In this document: positions 11,948 to 23,795 of the stretch, one piece after another
How the letters are laid out: each line of letters begins with the position of its first letter
Position numbering within the stretch: position 1 is the stretch's first letter
NCBI RefSeq assembly: GCF_000687475.1
Contig: NC_057317.1
Span: 1,860,001-1,924,000, forward strand
Length of the DNA stretch: 64,000 nucleotides
From: Ustilaginoidea virens
Lineage: Eukaryota > Ascomycota > Sordariomycetes > Hypocreales > Clavicipitaceae
Direction: 5' to 3'
Position numbers and translations under genes: made by a program
Notes under the pieces: model-generated
Told to the model about the DNA's origin: nothing
Database searches by the model: none
What the model saw: only the letters and a program-made list of their open reading frames with translations

Positions 11948-14900
11948 ATGGCTTCGAGATTGGCTCTCTCTCGAGGAGCGCTTCCGCGCTCTTGCCTCGC
12001 GGTTGCTAGCCGCGGTGTGTCGGCAGCCAGCTTGCTTGCGCGCTCTCCAGTTGCTCGCCCTACTGCTCTGAGAGCCTTCTCACAGACCAGCAGGGCCTTG
12101 AGGTACCCTGCTGGGAGGAGCTCAAGGATCCGTGCTAGTCCTCGCAGGTCTTACTCGGAGTCTCTTCGCCAGGACCCAATATATCTTGACATGCAGGACA
12201 CTCAAGCTGAGCATCCTGAGCCATGGATGGACTTCACTGCACGACACATTGGGCCCCGTGACGAGGATGTTCCCGCCATGCTCAAGGCCTTGGGCCCTGG
12301 GGTTGACACCTTGGACACTTTTCTCGCCCAGGTCATCCCCGAGGACATTATGCTTCCTCCCCAAAAGACCATTCAGCCCACGACTTACAGCGAGGCTGGC
12401 GTGGCCGAGGCTTTCAAGGCCATGCACTCTCGGAACGAAATATTCGTTTGGATGAACGGCGGCGGTTATTATCCCGTCGAAATCCCCGGGGTCATCAAAC
12501 GAAACATTCTTGAAAACCCTGCCTGGTATACCAGCTACACTCCGTACCAGGCCGAGATTAGCCAAGGCCGTCTTCAATCACTGCTCAACTTCCAGACCAT
12601 GATCTCCGACCTCACTGGCCTGCCCGTTGCCAACGCCAGTTTGCTTGATGAGGGCACCGCTGCCGCCGAGGCCATGACCATGTCCCTGAGCAATCTTTCG
12701 ACATCCCGCGCCAAGCGACCTGACAAGACCTACGTTGTCTCGCACCTCGTTCACGAAACTACTTTCCAGGTCATGAAGGGCCGAGCCGAGGGCTTCGGCA
12801 TTCGCCTCGAGATGATGGACTTGTCCGCCTCTGATGCCATTGAAAAGATTGCGGGCCTCGGTGATGACCTCGTCGGTGTCATGGCTCAATATCCCGACAC
12901 CAATGGTGGTGTTGGTGACTTCCGTGAACTCGCCCATGTCGCTCATAAACAAGGTACCCTGTTTAGCGTCGCCACGGATTTGTCTGCCCTAACACTTCTG
13001 ACCCCTCCCGGCGAATGGGGAGCCGATGTTGCCTTTGGTAACTCTCAGAGGTTTGGGGTTCCCTTGGGCTTCGGTGGCCCGCACGCAGCTTTCATGGCTG
13101 TCAGGGACTCTAGCAAGCGACGTCTGCCCGGTCGCATCGTTGGCGTTTCCAAGGACCGTACAGGCGATCGCGCACTTCGACTGGCTCTTCAGACCCGCGA
13201 GCAGCATATTCGACGCGAGAAAGCCACGAGCAATGTCTGCACCGCCCAGGCCTTGCTCGCTAACATGGCCGCCATGTATGCCATTTATCATGGTCCCGCG
13301 CAGCTCAAGGAGATGGCTGTCAACAACCTACGTTACTCTCGCATGATCCAGTCTGCCGCTCAGCACTACGGCCTCGCAGTTGACACCGCCACCCTTGACC
13401 CCAAGGGCCGCGTATTGTCCGACACCCTCGCCCTCACCTTTAATGAGCCCAAGGCTTCCCAGGCTCTCCACGTGGCGCTCATGAAACAAGGAATCAGCGG
13501 CGGAAAAGCCTCGACGAAGAACGAGGTTGTCCTTGCTGTTCCCACCACCTTCAACCTCGACACTTTTGTCGGCGTCGTCAAGGCGCTGCAGACAGTTGCC
13601 AGGAAAAACCAAACCGATCCGGATATCGAGGTTGCCAGAAAATTCTGGTCCGAGGGCTGGAAACCAACGTCGGACGAGATTGTCAAGGAGATTCCCGATG
13701 CTGTCCGCCGAGAGTCCAGCTACCTGACCCATCCAGTCTTCAACTCGTACCACAGCGAGACCGAAATGCTCCGATACATTCACCAGCTGCAGTCCAAGGA
13801 TCTCTCGCTGGTCCACTCCATGATTCCTCTGGGCTCTTGCACCATGAAGCTCAACGGTACAACCCAAATGGAACTCATAGGCCACGAACTGAGCTCCAAC
13901 ATCCACCCTCATGCTCCCTTCCACTCCTTCAGGGGCTACAAGGGGCTGTTCGCTGCCACTGCGTCGCAGCTCGCTGCTCTGACCGGCATGGATGCCACTT
14001 CTCTGCAGCCCAACTCTGGTGCTCAGGGAGAGTTTGCCGGGCTGCGAGCCATCCGCAAGTTCCACGAGCAGCAGCCTGGGCCCAAGCGTGACATCTGCCT
14101 GATCCCTGTGTCTGCCCACGGCACGAATCCCGCCTCTGCCGCCATGGCAGGCATGCGTGTTGTTCCTGTCAAGTGCGACACCACGACCGGCAACCTTGAC
14201 CTGGCTGATCTTGAGGCCAAGTGTAAGAAGCATGAGCAGGAGCTTGGGGCCTTCATGGTTACCTATCCCAGCACGTTTGGTGTTTTCGAGCCCGGTGTCC
14301 GCAAAGCCTGCGAGATTGTGCACGCTCACGGCGGCCAGGTATACATGGACGGCGCCAACATGAATGCTCAGATTGGCCTTACGTCGCCGGGAGCTCTTGG
14401 CGCCGATGTTTGCCATCTCAACCTTCACAAGACTTTCTGTATCCCTCACGGGGGTGGCGGTCCCGGTGTTGGCCCCATTTGCGTCAAGTCCCACCTCGAG
14501 CCCTTTCTCCCGCACAAGTCCAGCCAGACTCCCGTTGCGAGCGCTTCTTATGGTAGTGCTAGCATTGTACCCATCAGCTGGGCGTACATTGCTACTATGG
14601 GTAAGCTGCTGTTAATTTCCCCTCTCCCTGGGAGGGTCTTTGCACACAGGAGAAGGAAAAGAGAAGGGGAATATCGGATGTGCTAACAATGTGATGCAGG
14701 AGACAAGGGCCTCCGAAAGGCTACCAGCATGGCTCTCCTCAATGCCAATTACTTGCTCGCCCGCCTAAAGGACCATTACCCCATTCTTTATACCAACGAC
14801 AACGGTCGCTGCGCGCACGAGTTCATCATTGATGCGCGACCTTTCCGTGAAACTGCGGGCGTCGAGGCCATTGACATTGCCAAGCGCCTGCAGGATTATG

Positions 14901-15348
14901 GCTTTCATGCTCCCACCATGAGCTGGCCTGTACCCAACACGCTCATGGTCGAACCGACGGAAAGCGAAAGCAAGGAGGAGCTTGACCGCTTTGCCGAGGC
15001 CCTGATCAGCATCCGTAAGGAGATACGCGAGATTGAAGATGGAAGCCAGCCTCGCCAAGGAAACGTTCTCCGCAATGCACCGCACACCCAGAAGGATCTC
15101 ATCGTGGGCGACGGCGAGGGCAAGTGGGATCGGCCGTACTCGCGCCAGAAAGCCGCCTACCCTCTTTCCTACCTGATGGAGAAGAAGTTTTGGCCTACAG
15201 TGACTCGTGTCGATGACAGTACGTGTGTGAAATTTCCCCTCTTTTTATTTGTTGGGGAACCTCTTGGACGCTAACCTGAATGCCAGCCTACGGCGACACC
15301 AACTTGTTCTGCACCTGTCCTCCTGTCGAGGATACCACTCAATCATGA
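11948..15348 (+). CDS. GCV2: Glycine dehydrogenase (decarboxylating), P protein of the glycine cleavage system, mitochondrial
   Basis: Exons 11948-14600, 14700-15218 and 15287-15348 give 3,234 bp and 1,077 residues, about the family size. Introns: 14601-14699 (GTAAGC, GCTAAC branch) and 15219-15286 (GTACGT, GCTAAC branch). The first ~75 residues are Arg/Ser/Ala-rich without acids, a matrix-targeting presequence. The N-terminal half opens with [17 protein letters not shown]. The C-terminal half holds the pyridoxal phosphate site [17 protein letters not shown] with Lys828 as the expected Schiff-base lysine (codon 14429-14431). The enzyme decarboxylates glycine and passes aminomethyl to lipoylated H protein, feeding one-carbon metabolism. 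ATG at 11948 sits in a good context (GCCATGG). The long antisense frame inside (13328-14515) is a composition shadow. Confidence 0.96.
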
Positions 15349-16072
15349 GTTTGCCTTTTTTTCCCCCCACGCCAGGAGCATAATTATTTGGTCTATAGGG
15401 TAGTTGTGTTGAGAGTTTTTTTTCCTCGAAACGCTGCGTGTCTGATCCTTTGCTTGTACTTTTTCCTCTTTGTGCGCTTCGTTTTTAGATGCCGGTGGAA
15501 TACCAATGTTGCACTGCGATTATACACTTGCATATCTTGCATCTGTTTTGCCAATTCTGCAAGACTGGGTGTATCGCACCTATTGCACACTTAGAGATAG
15601 ACCAGGGGCACGTTGGGCATTTTTTGCACATATTCGTTGTCTGTAGAGAAGGAGGAGTTGTCGTGATGATCTTTTCTGTTCTATAAGCCCTTGGGTGGTT
15701 TGCACTGTCGTCTTTCTTGGTGTCATTGGGAGGGGGGCAGGAAGGGGGGTTGGGTTTGGTACGCAATTCAACATCTATGGCGTCGGGCATTTTTGGCTAC
15801 CGAGAAGGTCTCAACGGCTCATCTCAACATTGGGGAAGAAAAGAATAGATAGAGGACGAAGCTAGCGTAGAGTGTGGGCAGTGGGTAATGCAAGTTGCAA
15901 GTTGCCCGAGTTAAGTTGTTCATAATGATGCTGATGATGCCGTCGCCACGTGAATCTTTTTTTTACAGTTATTTTTCTTTTTGCCTTTTTTTTTTCCCTT
16001 TCGTTTCTTCTTTCCCTTGATATAAACGGCCCAAAGGTCCGGGCTGGACCAAGAAAACTCTAGATGCTAAGC
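15349..16072. other. Convergent intergenic region, GCV2 to SQT1
   Basis: T-rich tracts (15416-15424, 15957-15964, 15987-15997) and no coding signal. It runs into the degenerate end of the 67-bp array. Confidence 0.5.
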
Positions 16073-16430
16073 GTCGAAAACCAGCGTATCGTGGCTAAAG
16101 TCTCCCTCTGATGTCGAGCCTCTACGAGCAGCGGCACGGCGTCGTCGCCAGCCGTGACATTCTCTCCGTTTCTTCTGCTGCTAGGCCTAAGAAACCAGCG
16201 ACGTGCCGTCGTCGCCAGCCGTGACATTCTCTCAGTTTCTTCTGCTGCTAGGCCTCGAAAACCAGCGGCACGGCGTCGTCGCCAGCCGTGACAATCTCTC
16301 AGTTTCTTCTGCTGCTAGGCCTCGAACACCAGCGACACGCCGTCGTCGCCAGCCGTGACAACCCACTCAGTTTCTCCTGCTGCTAGGCCTCGAACACCAG
16401 CGACACGCCGTCGTCGCCAGCCGTGACAAT
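16073..16430 (-). repeat. 67-bp tandem array derived from the SQT1 coding end and 3' UTR
   Basis: The word GTCGTCGCCAGCCGTGACA recurs at 16141, 16208, 16275, 16342 and 16410, spacings of 67, 67, 67 and 68 bp. Each unit holds the last ~45 coding bases of SQT1 (VTAGDDGVSLVFEA and stop) plus about 21 bp of 3' UTR. The copy at 16383-16430 is the true gene end; three close copies and more diverged ones lie downstream, with a fragment from about 16073. Because 67 is not a multiple of three, the copies fall in shifting frames. Replication slippage at the gene end is the simplest origin. Confidence 0.9.
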
Positions 16431-17495
16431 CCTCTCGCCAGTCCCCCCCTGCACAAAACCCAAGACGCCGCCGCCCTCGCCATCGCCCCTGTGGCCCCTC
16501 CACTCCTTGTGCAAGCCCGTGTCCGTCGCGCCGGCGGCATTGGTGCCCGTGGCGCCGCCGCTCCTCAGGTCCCATCTGCGGACGACGCCGTCCATGCCGC
16601 AGCTGGTGAGCAGCCACGAGTTGCTGACAAAGTCCAGCTCGACGACGGAGTGCTCCTCGTGGGCGCCGGAGATGTGCCGTCGCACGGCGAACCGCCGGGT
16701 GGCGTCGTAGACGCAGATGGAGCCGTCGACGGAGCCGGCGGCAAGGAGGGTGGTGGGCGGGGCGGAGGAGGTGAGCGAGATGGCGAGCGACTCTATGCTG
16801 TCGCTCTGGGTGTGCAGGGAGGCGAGGATCTGCCCACCGCCGGCTGTGGGGTCCGACGACGACGACGACGACGGCTTGGCCCCGCGGGATGGTGGCTGCG
16901 CCGAGGGCGGCCGGGGCAGGGAAACGACCTTGACGGCGCCGGCGGCGCCTCCGACGGCGACAAAGGCGCCCCTTGGGTCGACGGCGACCGAGTACAGCCC
17001 GCCGGGGACTTGGAAGCGCTGGTCGGCGCCGGTGAGGGAGACGACGGCCCCGCCGTTGCTGTCGCCAAAGACGTCCCAGACGTAGAGGCTGGCGTCTTCC
17101 GACACGGTGGCGAGGAGGCGGCCGTCGGGGGTCCAGGCGCCGGCGGTGCAGGGCCCCGTGTGCAGGAAGTAGCTCTGCAGGATGCGCAGGGGGCCGGCCG
17201 CGCCGGGCGCGTCGACGGCGTAGACCCAGACGGAGCCGTCGGACGCGCCGACGGCAAACGTGTCGGGGCTGCGGGGCGACGGGCACGGCGCAATCCAGTT
17301 GACCTCGTCGACCTCGCGGGCCTCGCCGAGGGGGGCCGCGGCGACGCCGGCGCCGGGGCGCAGCTGGGTCCGCCAGGCCTTGACGCGGCCGTCGAGCCCC
17401 CCGCTGAGGAGGTAGTCGCCGCGCGGGAGCGTCCAGGCCAGCGCGTTGATGGAGTCGGTGTGGCCGTCGAGCGAGAACAGGCTGCGCAGCGGGGT

Positions 17496-17526
<31 letters not shown>

Positions 17527-17903
17527 GCGGCGGGGTCGCTGGCGTAGCTGGCCGGCAGGACGGGCGGCGGCTCCGCGGCCGACGTGTCCAGCAGGTATCC
17601 CGCGCCGGGGGCGTCGTCCTCCGGGCCGGCGGAGCCGCCCACGGCGACCAGGCTCGCGTGCACGGGGTGCTGGGCGATGGCGAAGAGCGAGTCGCGCGGC
17701 AGGTCAAAGTAGGCGATGGCGTCGCTGCGCAGGACCAGCTCCTCCTCGGCGTCCGAGTCCATCGGCACGTCGGCGTCGGCGTCGTCGTCGGCGTCGGCGC
17801 CGGCGTGGCCGTCCTGGTGGCCGATTTCGATTTCCTCGGCCGCGTCGTCGGCCGCGAGCATCTCGTCGACGTCGTCTTGCTCGCCGGGGTGATGGGAGGC
17901 CAT
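16383..17903 (-). CDS. SQT1: WD40 ribosome-assembly protein Sqt1 / AAMP homologue
   Basis: A single exon of 1,521 bp codes for 506 residues from MASHHPGEQDDVDEMLAA to LVFEA. The N-terminus is very acidic (about residues 8-60, runs of Asp/Glu/Ala), followed by a WD40 propeller with recognisable blades (SLDGHTDSINALAW...VKAW; GPCTAGAWTPDGRLLATVS...YVWDV; SVVELDF...VVRRWDL). Yeast Sqt1 is the dedicated chaperone of ribosomal protein uL16 (Rpl10) and its animal counterpart is AAMP. The acidic tail and propeller fit that role. Composition is extremely GC-rich, which opens long false frames in all phases. The frame continues open upstream of 17903 into the SPP1 gene, but those codons contain the CAG tract and G-rich repeat, so I start at 17903. 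Its 3' end is the source of the 67-bp array. Confidence 0.85.
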
Positions 17904-17986
17904 GGCGAAGACGGCGGGGAGGGAGAGTGTCTGGTCGCGTGAAAAGCTGGAGCTTTCAAGTGCTGCTTTGCTCTTCTCGTCTGCTG

Positions 17987-17988
<2 letters not shown>

Positions 17989-18027
<39 letters not shown>
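17989..18027 (-). repeat. (CAG)13 in the SQT1 leader
   Basis: Thirteen GCT triplets on the plus strand (AGC/CAG on the sense strand of SQT1), 86-124 bp upstream of its start codon. Confidence 0.9.
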
Positions 18028-18029
<2 letters not shown>

Positions 18030-18142
18030 TGCTTGTTCTGTTTGGAAGCTCTTTGGCACGGGGTCGCGGCTTGCTTGGTCAGCAGTTGTTGCTGATTCAG
18101 AACAAGCTGGAACCACCAGCATCAAGGGAAAAAAGAAAAGTA

Positions 18143-18170
18143 GGCGGGGCGGGGCGGGGCGGGGCGGGGC
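18143..18170 (+). repeat. (GGGGC)n tract, possible G-quadruplex
   Basis: Five runs of four G separated by single C on the plus strand, inside the 595-bp SQT1-SPP1 interval and about 240 bp upstream of the SQT1 start. The spacing fits a G-quadruplex on the strand that is template for SQT1; folding is inference. The rest of 17904-18498 holds no gene that I can see. Confidence 0.85.
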
Positions 18171-18498
18171 TGCGGTCAATTGCCCGTTGCCCGTGGCCCG
18201 TTGCCCCGCATTGCCCCTCCGTTTGCACTTGCAGCATGCAGCTTGGATGTCTGTCAGACAGGACGGGCGCAGGCAAAGCTGGCGATGCTTGAAGAAGGGC
18301 TCCGGATTGGCGTCATCCATATTGTCAGTACGCGAAACGCACGACAGCTGGACAAGAAAAGAAAGCACCAAGAAAAAGAAGCAGAAAATCCCAGAAAACC
18401 CGCTCCCCGGTTCCAAAGGGAAATAAATAAAAAAACGCCCATGCTGCACCGCGCCGCTTGGTTCGTGGACAACATCACCCGTCGAGCCACTCTCCAGC

Positions 18499-19882
18499 TC
18501 ACCCGTCCAGCACTTCAACCCAGTTGTTCTCGGCTTGCCTTCGTTTCCATCTCTCCCCCGCTGCTTCTCGCACAATCTTCTCCTCCTCCTCCAGCTCGGC
18601 CGCCTCCTCGGCCATCTCCCTGATGTGGTGCTTGATGCCCAAGGGCAGCATCCTCTGCCACCCGCTGTGCGCTTTGCACCGCTTGCGCTCGCACATGCCG
18701 CGGACCGGGTCGTCTTCGCCAAAGGGATCGGCCAGCCTGGCGCTTCGAAACACCTCTTCGCCCTCGGGCGACTTTGCAAAGTCGGAAAAGACGTCTCGCG
18801 CCGAAACGCCGTCGAGGCGCGAGTCGTAGCCGCACATGTCCTCGCCAAAACGTCCGGCGGTGATGGCGGCACGGCGCCGCTCCTGGGCGAGATCGATGAG
18901 CGTAAACATTTTGTGGCAGAGACGAGTCTCCTCTTGCAGCTCGAGGCGAGCCTGGGTTGCGCGGTCGAGGAACTTTCTCTCCTCGCCACTGAAGAGATCC
19001 GGTGAGGCCTCTGTGACGAGCGTGAGATATATATACAAGTGTATAAAAGGGAAAGGGGGTCTTGCGTGCAAAGCCCTAGTTACCTTTGCCGACATGTTCC
19101 CCGTTGGTCTTTGGATCGGAAAATGGCGTTCTGGCCAGCTTCCACATGCCCGTCTCGTCCACAGCGCCGAGGTTGCTGGCCAGAAGCGCCATAAACTCAT
19201 CCTGGGTCAGTCGGGCATCGAATCCTTCCCTGCCCTTGCCCTTTGGCAGCCTGCCAACCATCGTCTCCCACCATGTCTGCGCGTGCTCATCGGAGCAAAA
19301 CACGCTGGCCTGACCTTGACGTTGCGTCAACCGCGCGGGCTTGCGACAGCCCTCGAGGGCGCACGTCTTCTTGTAAAGGGTTGTCGAATGAGCCGTCGAA
19401 CAGCGCGGACAGATGAACTTTTCGACAAGACCTTCTCCGACGTCCTTGCTGATGTCGACACATTCTCCGTGAAACCAGTCCTCGCACTTCTCGCAGCAAA
19501 TCATCCAGCGGTGGTCGTCGGGGCCACGGCAGATGCAGTACGGTCCATTGTCTGACCCGTCCTCGCCAGACGCTTCATCCAACCCCGCGGCGGCTGATGC
19601 CGTTCTGGGCCGTTTGCCCTTCTTCGCGCTGCCGTGCTTGGGTCTTTTCGGAGCCTTCTTGACTGTCGAGGCTGTACCCTTTTTCTTGCTGGCTTGGCTC
19701 CAAGATGCTGTCGAGGCTCCTGGGTCTGATGTCTCTGTGGATGGGAGTGCAGCGGGCGACGACTTCCACGATGCCGACGCAGCATCGAAAGCTGGTTTTC
19801 GAGGCAAGCTGGCTAGGTATTCTGCCTCGTCGGTATGGCGGGCGGACTCGTAGCGGACGCGATCCTCATCAACGGGGTCCAT
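18499..19882 (-). CDS. SPP1: COMPASS (Set1C) subunit Spp1, PHD-finger protein
   Basis: Exons 19882-19084 and 19010-18499, intron 19011-19083 (GTAACT donor, CACAG acceptor): 1,311 bp, 436 residues. The start is ATG at 19882 (MDPVDEDRV). A basic Lys-rich stretch (about 70-95) precedes a complete C4HC3 PHD finger at about residues 115-165 (YCIC, MICC, CEDWFHGEC, FICPRC). A second Cys/His cluster follows (CALEGC...FCSDEHA), then a conserved C-terminal half with FGEDMCGYDSRLDG and CERKRCKAHSGW. This is the architecture of yeast Spp1 and animal CXXC1/CFP1 without the CXXC DNA-binding domain. The protein reads H3K4 methylation and supports H3K4 trimethylation by Set1. It ends 595 bp upstream of the SQT1 start on the same strand. 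Confidence 0.9.
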
Positions 19883-20561
19883 GTCAGCCCGTCCGCGCAA
19901 AAAAGACGTGATCCCCTGGCCGCGGCTACTATGGAAAGCGAATCATTTTGTTTGCGTTTGTGTTTGTTTTTTGTTTGTTGTGTGGGAAGAAGCGGCCGCG
20001 CGAACCCCAGAGTCGCTGGCGTTGCGTTCCGTTGCGTTGCGGTTCGTCGGGTTGGTTGGTTGGTTGGTTGTTGGTGTCAATGCGGGTTGCAAAGGGCTTG
20101 GCAGACTGGTACTGGTACTGTATGTCTGGTCCAGAATCAATTCAGGCCGTGGCTCCTCCCCAGTGCTGTGTGCGGAAGAGTGGGCGCGCGTCTGTCATCT
20201 GTCACTCACAGCACGTCTACGGGGCTGGGGGTCCCTAAAAGTCCCTGCCTGTCAGCGCCTAGGTAGCATGTTACATGCTGGGAGTTGGGCTGATGTCGTG
20301 CTCTGACAGGCGTCAAGTACCAGGTACCAGACTGATGTCAATGTGGACAAATTTTCGCTGGACCCAGTGTGCCAGACAGACAGACAGACTCTGGAAGCAA
20401 CATTGAATGCATCCAACCTTGTTTCGCAAGGCCAAGGCAACCCTAGTTCCGTCACCACATCCTCTCTTCGTCAACGTGCAACCATCCTCGCGGCCAGAGC
20501 TCTCTCTGCCCTCGGACTCGCCTTGTCCACCAATTTTCCACCAAGCAGCTCGCAAGTCGCA
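19883..20561. promoter_or_regulatory. Divergent promoter between SPP1 and SCO1
   Basis: 679 bp between start codons. It contains GTTTGTTTG-rich runs (19945-19980), GTTGCG repeats and (GGTT)4 at about 20050-20070, and CAGA repeats near 20375. No coding signal. Confidence 0.5.
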
Positions 20562-20830
20562 ATGGCTCACCAGATGTCGACCTCAAGAGCCCTCCAGGGC
20601 GCGTTCGCAAGTTGCCGGCGTTGTCTCTGCGGCAGCGCTTTCCTGCCAAAGCTTGCTCGTCCCAACCTGGTGCGCGCTCAGGTCCCCAACCGGCAGCCTA
20701 TCGTACAGAGACGGACGGTATACAAGACGGTCGAGCAGGCCAAGAGCAGACATAGCACCGGCGTACGTCATGTCCCTTTCCGCAGCCGCCCACCCTCTCG
20801 GGGGAGGGATGTTACCCCCCAACAAAAAAA

Positions 20831-20862
<32 letters not shown>

Positions 20863-21610
20863 AAAAGAAAAGGCTAACATGCGACCTGGTTGGCAGCCCT
20901 TTTCCTGGAAGGCCGGCGCTGTGTTTGTCGCGACCTGTGGTGCGTTGGTCTGGTACTTTGAGTATGAAAAGGGGCGAATGCAGAGGAAGAGAATAGCCGA
21001 TGCGTCCAAGGGAGTTGGCCGGCCCAAGGTGGGCGGGCCGTTTGAGCTTGTCGACCAACACGGCAGGCCATTTACCAGCGACATGATGAAGGGAAAATAC
21101 TCTCTGGTACGTCTTTTACCCTTGCGGCGCATCGCAAAGCCCTCACCTCACGTTCGTCGACGGGGGCTGATGGTCGCTGCTGGCTTTTCTTAGGTTTACT
21201 TTGGATTCACCCGATGCCCCGATATCTGCCCCGAGGAGCTCGACAAGATGGCCCGGATGATTGATATTGTTCACGAAAAGGCCCCCGGGGCCCTCTTGCC
21301 AATCTTCATCACATGCGACCCCCAACGCGACGACCCCCCGGCTCTCAAGAGCTACCTGGTCGAGTTTCACCAAGAGTTGATTGGCCTCACCGGCACCTAC
21401 GACCAGATCAAGGACCTGTGCAAGAAATACAGGGTGTATTTCAGCACCCCGAAGAACGTGAAGCCCGGCCAGGACTACCTGGTTGACCACAGCATCTACT
21501 TCTATCTCATGGATCCCGAGGGGGACTTTGTCGAGGCGCTGGGACGTCAGCATTCACCAGACCAAGCAGCAAAGGTGATTTTGGATCACATGAAGGACTG
21601 GAAAAAGTAA
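20562..21610 (+). CDS. SCO1: Sco1-type mitochondrial copper chaperone for cytochrome c oxidase
   Basis: Exons 20562-20762, 20897-21106 and 21194-21610: 828 bp, 275 residues. All introns are phase 0 (GTACGT donors). Intron 1 contains A-rich runs broken by single G. The first ~60 residues are Arg-rich without acids, a presequence. One membrane helix follows (AGAVFVATCGALVWYF, about 73-90), then a thioredoxin-like domain. It carries the copper-binding CPDIC (CX3C) motif at the start of exon 3 and the partner histidine in DYLVDHSIYFY. Sco1 is anchored in the inner membrane and delivers copper to the CuA site of Cox2. All key residues are present. Confidence 0.95.
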
Positions 21611-22176
21611 CAAGCCCGGTGACAGTGGCTTTCCAGGGCGTCGTGAGCGATTCTTGGGATGGAAATGGAAGCGGCGTGCTTGTGTAAATGTAGCAATGTA
21701 AGAGAAAGAAATCTGGCGAATTTGGACTTTGTATCAAGCCAGGCTGGTGGTCCGTCAACTCAATTCCCGTCAAGTTGTTCCCCGAAACAGGCACCAGGCA
21801 CGGGGTTGAACGTAGTACTCCGTACATGGCAAAGCTCGCGCTATTCCATTACCAAGTGCACTCATCTTATTTTCCACTTTGTCCCAGGCTCATATCCTGA
21901 AATGTCCCTGATTGATTTGTCGATTGTCACGGCGACTCCCATGTCCTCCCCATCCCCCACATGCCGGGGGAAGCTCCTGATGGGTCTGGTCTGGAAGCTC
22001 CAACCCACTCGCAACATCTGTGCCTTTGCAGGCTGTGGCCATCTTCAGACCTCGTGGCGGATCTCTCCAATGCTCCACAGCAGCTAGAAGTGCCCCTGCG
22101 TCAAAGAACAGACGCATCCGGAAAGAAGAAGAAAACAACGGACAAATTTGCCGAGGTGCCGGAATGACGGGCAGCA
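21611..22176. other. Intergenic region, SCO1 to HAD hydrolase
   Basis: 566 bp; contains GTACTCCGTAC at 21815-21825, the recurring word of this window. No coding signal. Confidence 0.5.
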
Positions 22177-23795
22177 ATGTCTCTCGCAGGGTTATGTGCA
22201 GGACAGTCAGCGCTGGCTGCATCGACGGCCCGACCTCTTCGCCGCGCACATATCCCCCTCGGCCAAGTCAACGGACTGGCGCGTTTGGCTTACCGCCAAT
22301 GGAGGGGATTCAAGAGCACAGCTCGCTCGGCGGAGAGAAACACCTCGCTGGCAAGAAGCGAATCGACGACCCCCAGGCCAGGCCAGAAGCGCGATGCCCT
22401 TTCGGAAATCGCCTTTGCGTTTGAGTAGGTTTCCGTCTCTCAGCCAACAACATGCGAGGAGTTTTTTCGTTTTTTCCTGGAAAACGGGGCCGGAGCAAGG
22501 AGCTCTCCGCTAATGACGGGGAAAACGCATCTAGCATCGACGGCGTGTTGTACCGCGGCGGGCAGGCCATACCCGGCGCTCGGGACATGCTGCGCAGCAT
22601 ACGCTCCCAGCACGTCCGCTATCTCTTCCTCACCAATGGCGGAGGCGCTCACGAGGACGCCAAGGCGGCTTCGTTGACGAAGCGCCTGGGGCTGTCGGCA
22701 GGCGAGGACGTCATCCGGAACAGGGTCGTCCTATCGCACACGCCTATGCGCGGATGGGCAGATGAAGCGAAGAACCAGACGGTCTTGATAACGGGGTCGC
22801 ATCCCGAGACGGCGCGACAAGTCGCCAACGAGTACGTCGCCCCTTCTTCCCCTTGTCCTCCTGCAATCAATCGGTTGATGGGATCGGGAGGAGAAACGTG
22901 GCGACTTGTTTGCTGGAGAATGGTGGGCTTAGGCTGACGTGGGTTGATGGGCAGATATGGCTTTTCACGAGCCGTCACGCCGGCAGACTTGATTCACGAC
23001 AACGACAGCCTCTACCCGTTTGACACCTTGAAGGACTCGCTTCACTCTCGCTTCAGGCCCTTGCCGTCGGGCAAATCCGCCTCGGCGGTTCAAGATGCCT
23101 ACTGCAAGGAAGTGCCCAGTGACGCTCTGAAGATTGACAAGATCCTGGTGTGGAACGACCCCAGGGACTGGTCGCTGGATATCCAGGTGGTCCATGATCT
23201 TCTGGTCTCGCACAAGGGCTACCTGGGCACGATTTCCGACAAGAACGGCGACGGCTCGCTGCCGAACCAAGGATGGCAGCAGGATGGCCAGCCCGAGCTG
23301 TGGATCTCCAACCTCGACCTCGTCTGGAAGACCGAATACCCCGTCAACAGATTCGGCACGGGGGCTTTCGTCGACGCCCTACGGGGGGTGTGGGCGGCCG
23401 TCACCAACGGCGCCGAGCTCCAGTATCGGGCGCTCGGCAAACCCTCGTTCTTTACCTACGACTACGCGCACAAAAGACTACTTGCTCAGAGCCGCGGCGG
23501 TGCCCCCCTGCGGCGCGTCTACATGATTGGCGACAACCCCGAGAGCGACATACGGGGTGCCAATGAGTTTGCTCCTGACGACGGGACGGAATGGGTGTCG
23601 ATATTGGTGCGGACAGGCGTCTGGAAGGAGACGCCGGCCGAGAAGGAACCGCGGTACAGGCCGGCGGTGATTGTGGACGATGTTGTCGACGCGGTGGTCT
23701 GGGCGCTGCGGAACGAAGGCGTGGACGCGTCGCGAAGCTGGTTGCTGAGCAGTGGCAGGGCGGCGGCGGCAGCTGCTGGGGACGGTTCCAGATAG
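22177..23795 (+). CDS. HAD-superfamily hydrolase of the CECR5/YKR070W type, probably mitochondrial
   Basis: Exons 22177-22424, 22535-22831 and 22955-23795 give 1,386 bp and 461 residues. Introns: 22425-22534 (GTAGGT) and 22832-22954 (GTACGT). The first ~70 residues are rich in Arg/Ser/Ala with almost no acids, suggesting a presequence. HAD motif I is FDIDGVLYRGG with the Asp pair spanning the first intron, motif II FLTNGGG, and motif IV MIGDNPESDIRGAN near the end, so the catalytic set looks complete. The layout matches the HAD subfamily that includes human CECR5 (HDHD5) and yeast YKR070W. No substrate is established for it. Ala/Gly repeats end the protein. It is the last gene before the transposon island. 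Confidence 0.85.

Noticed and set aside
13328..14515. 395-residue antisense frame inside GCV2
   Set aside because: Mirror of the P-protein coding frame with high codon bias; no family resemblance.
16491..17942. 483-residue open frame on the plus strand across the SQT1 gene
   Set aside because: Antisense of a very GC-rich real gene; composition is Gly/Ala/Val/Arg repeats without any domain.
17904..18989. Upstream extension of the SQT1 frame to 868 residues
   Set aside because: It runs through the CAG and GGGGC repeats and into the SPP1 exon; MASHH is the conserved start.
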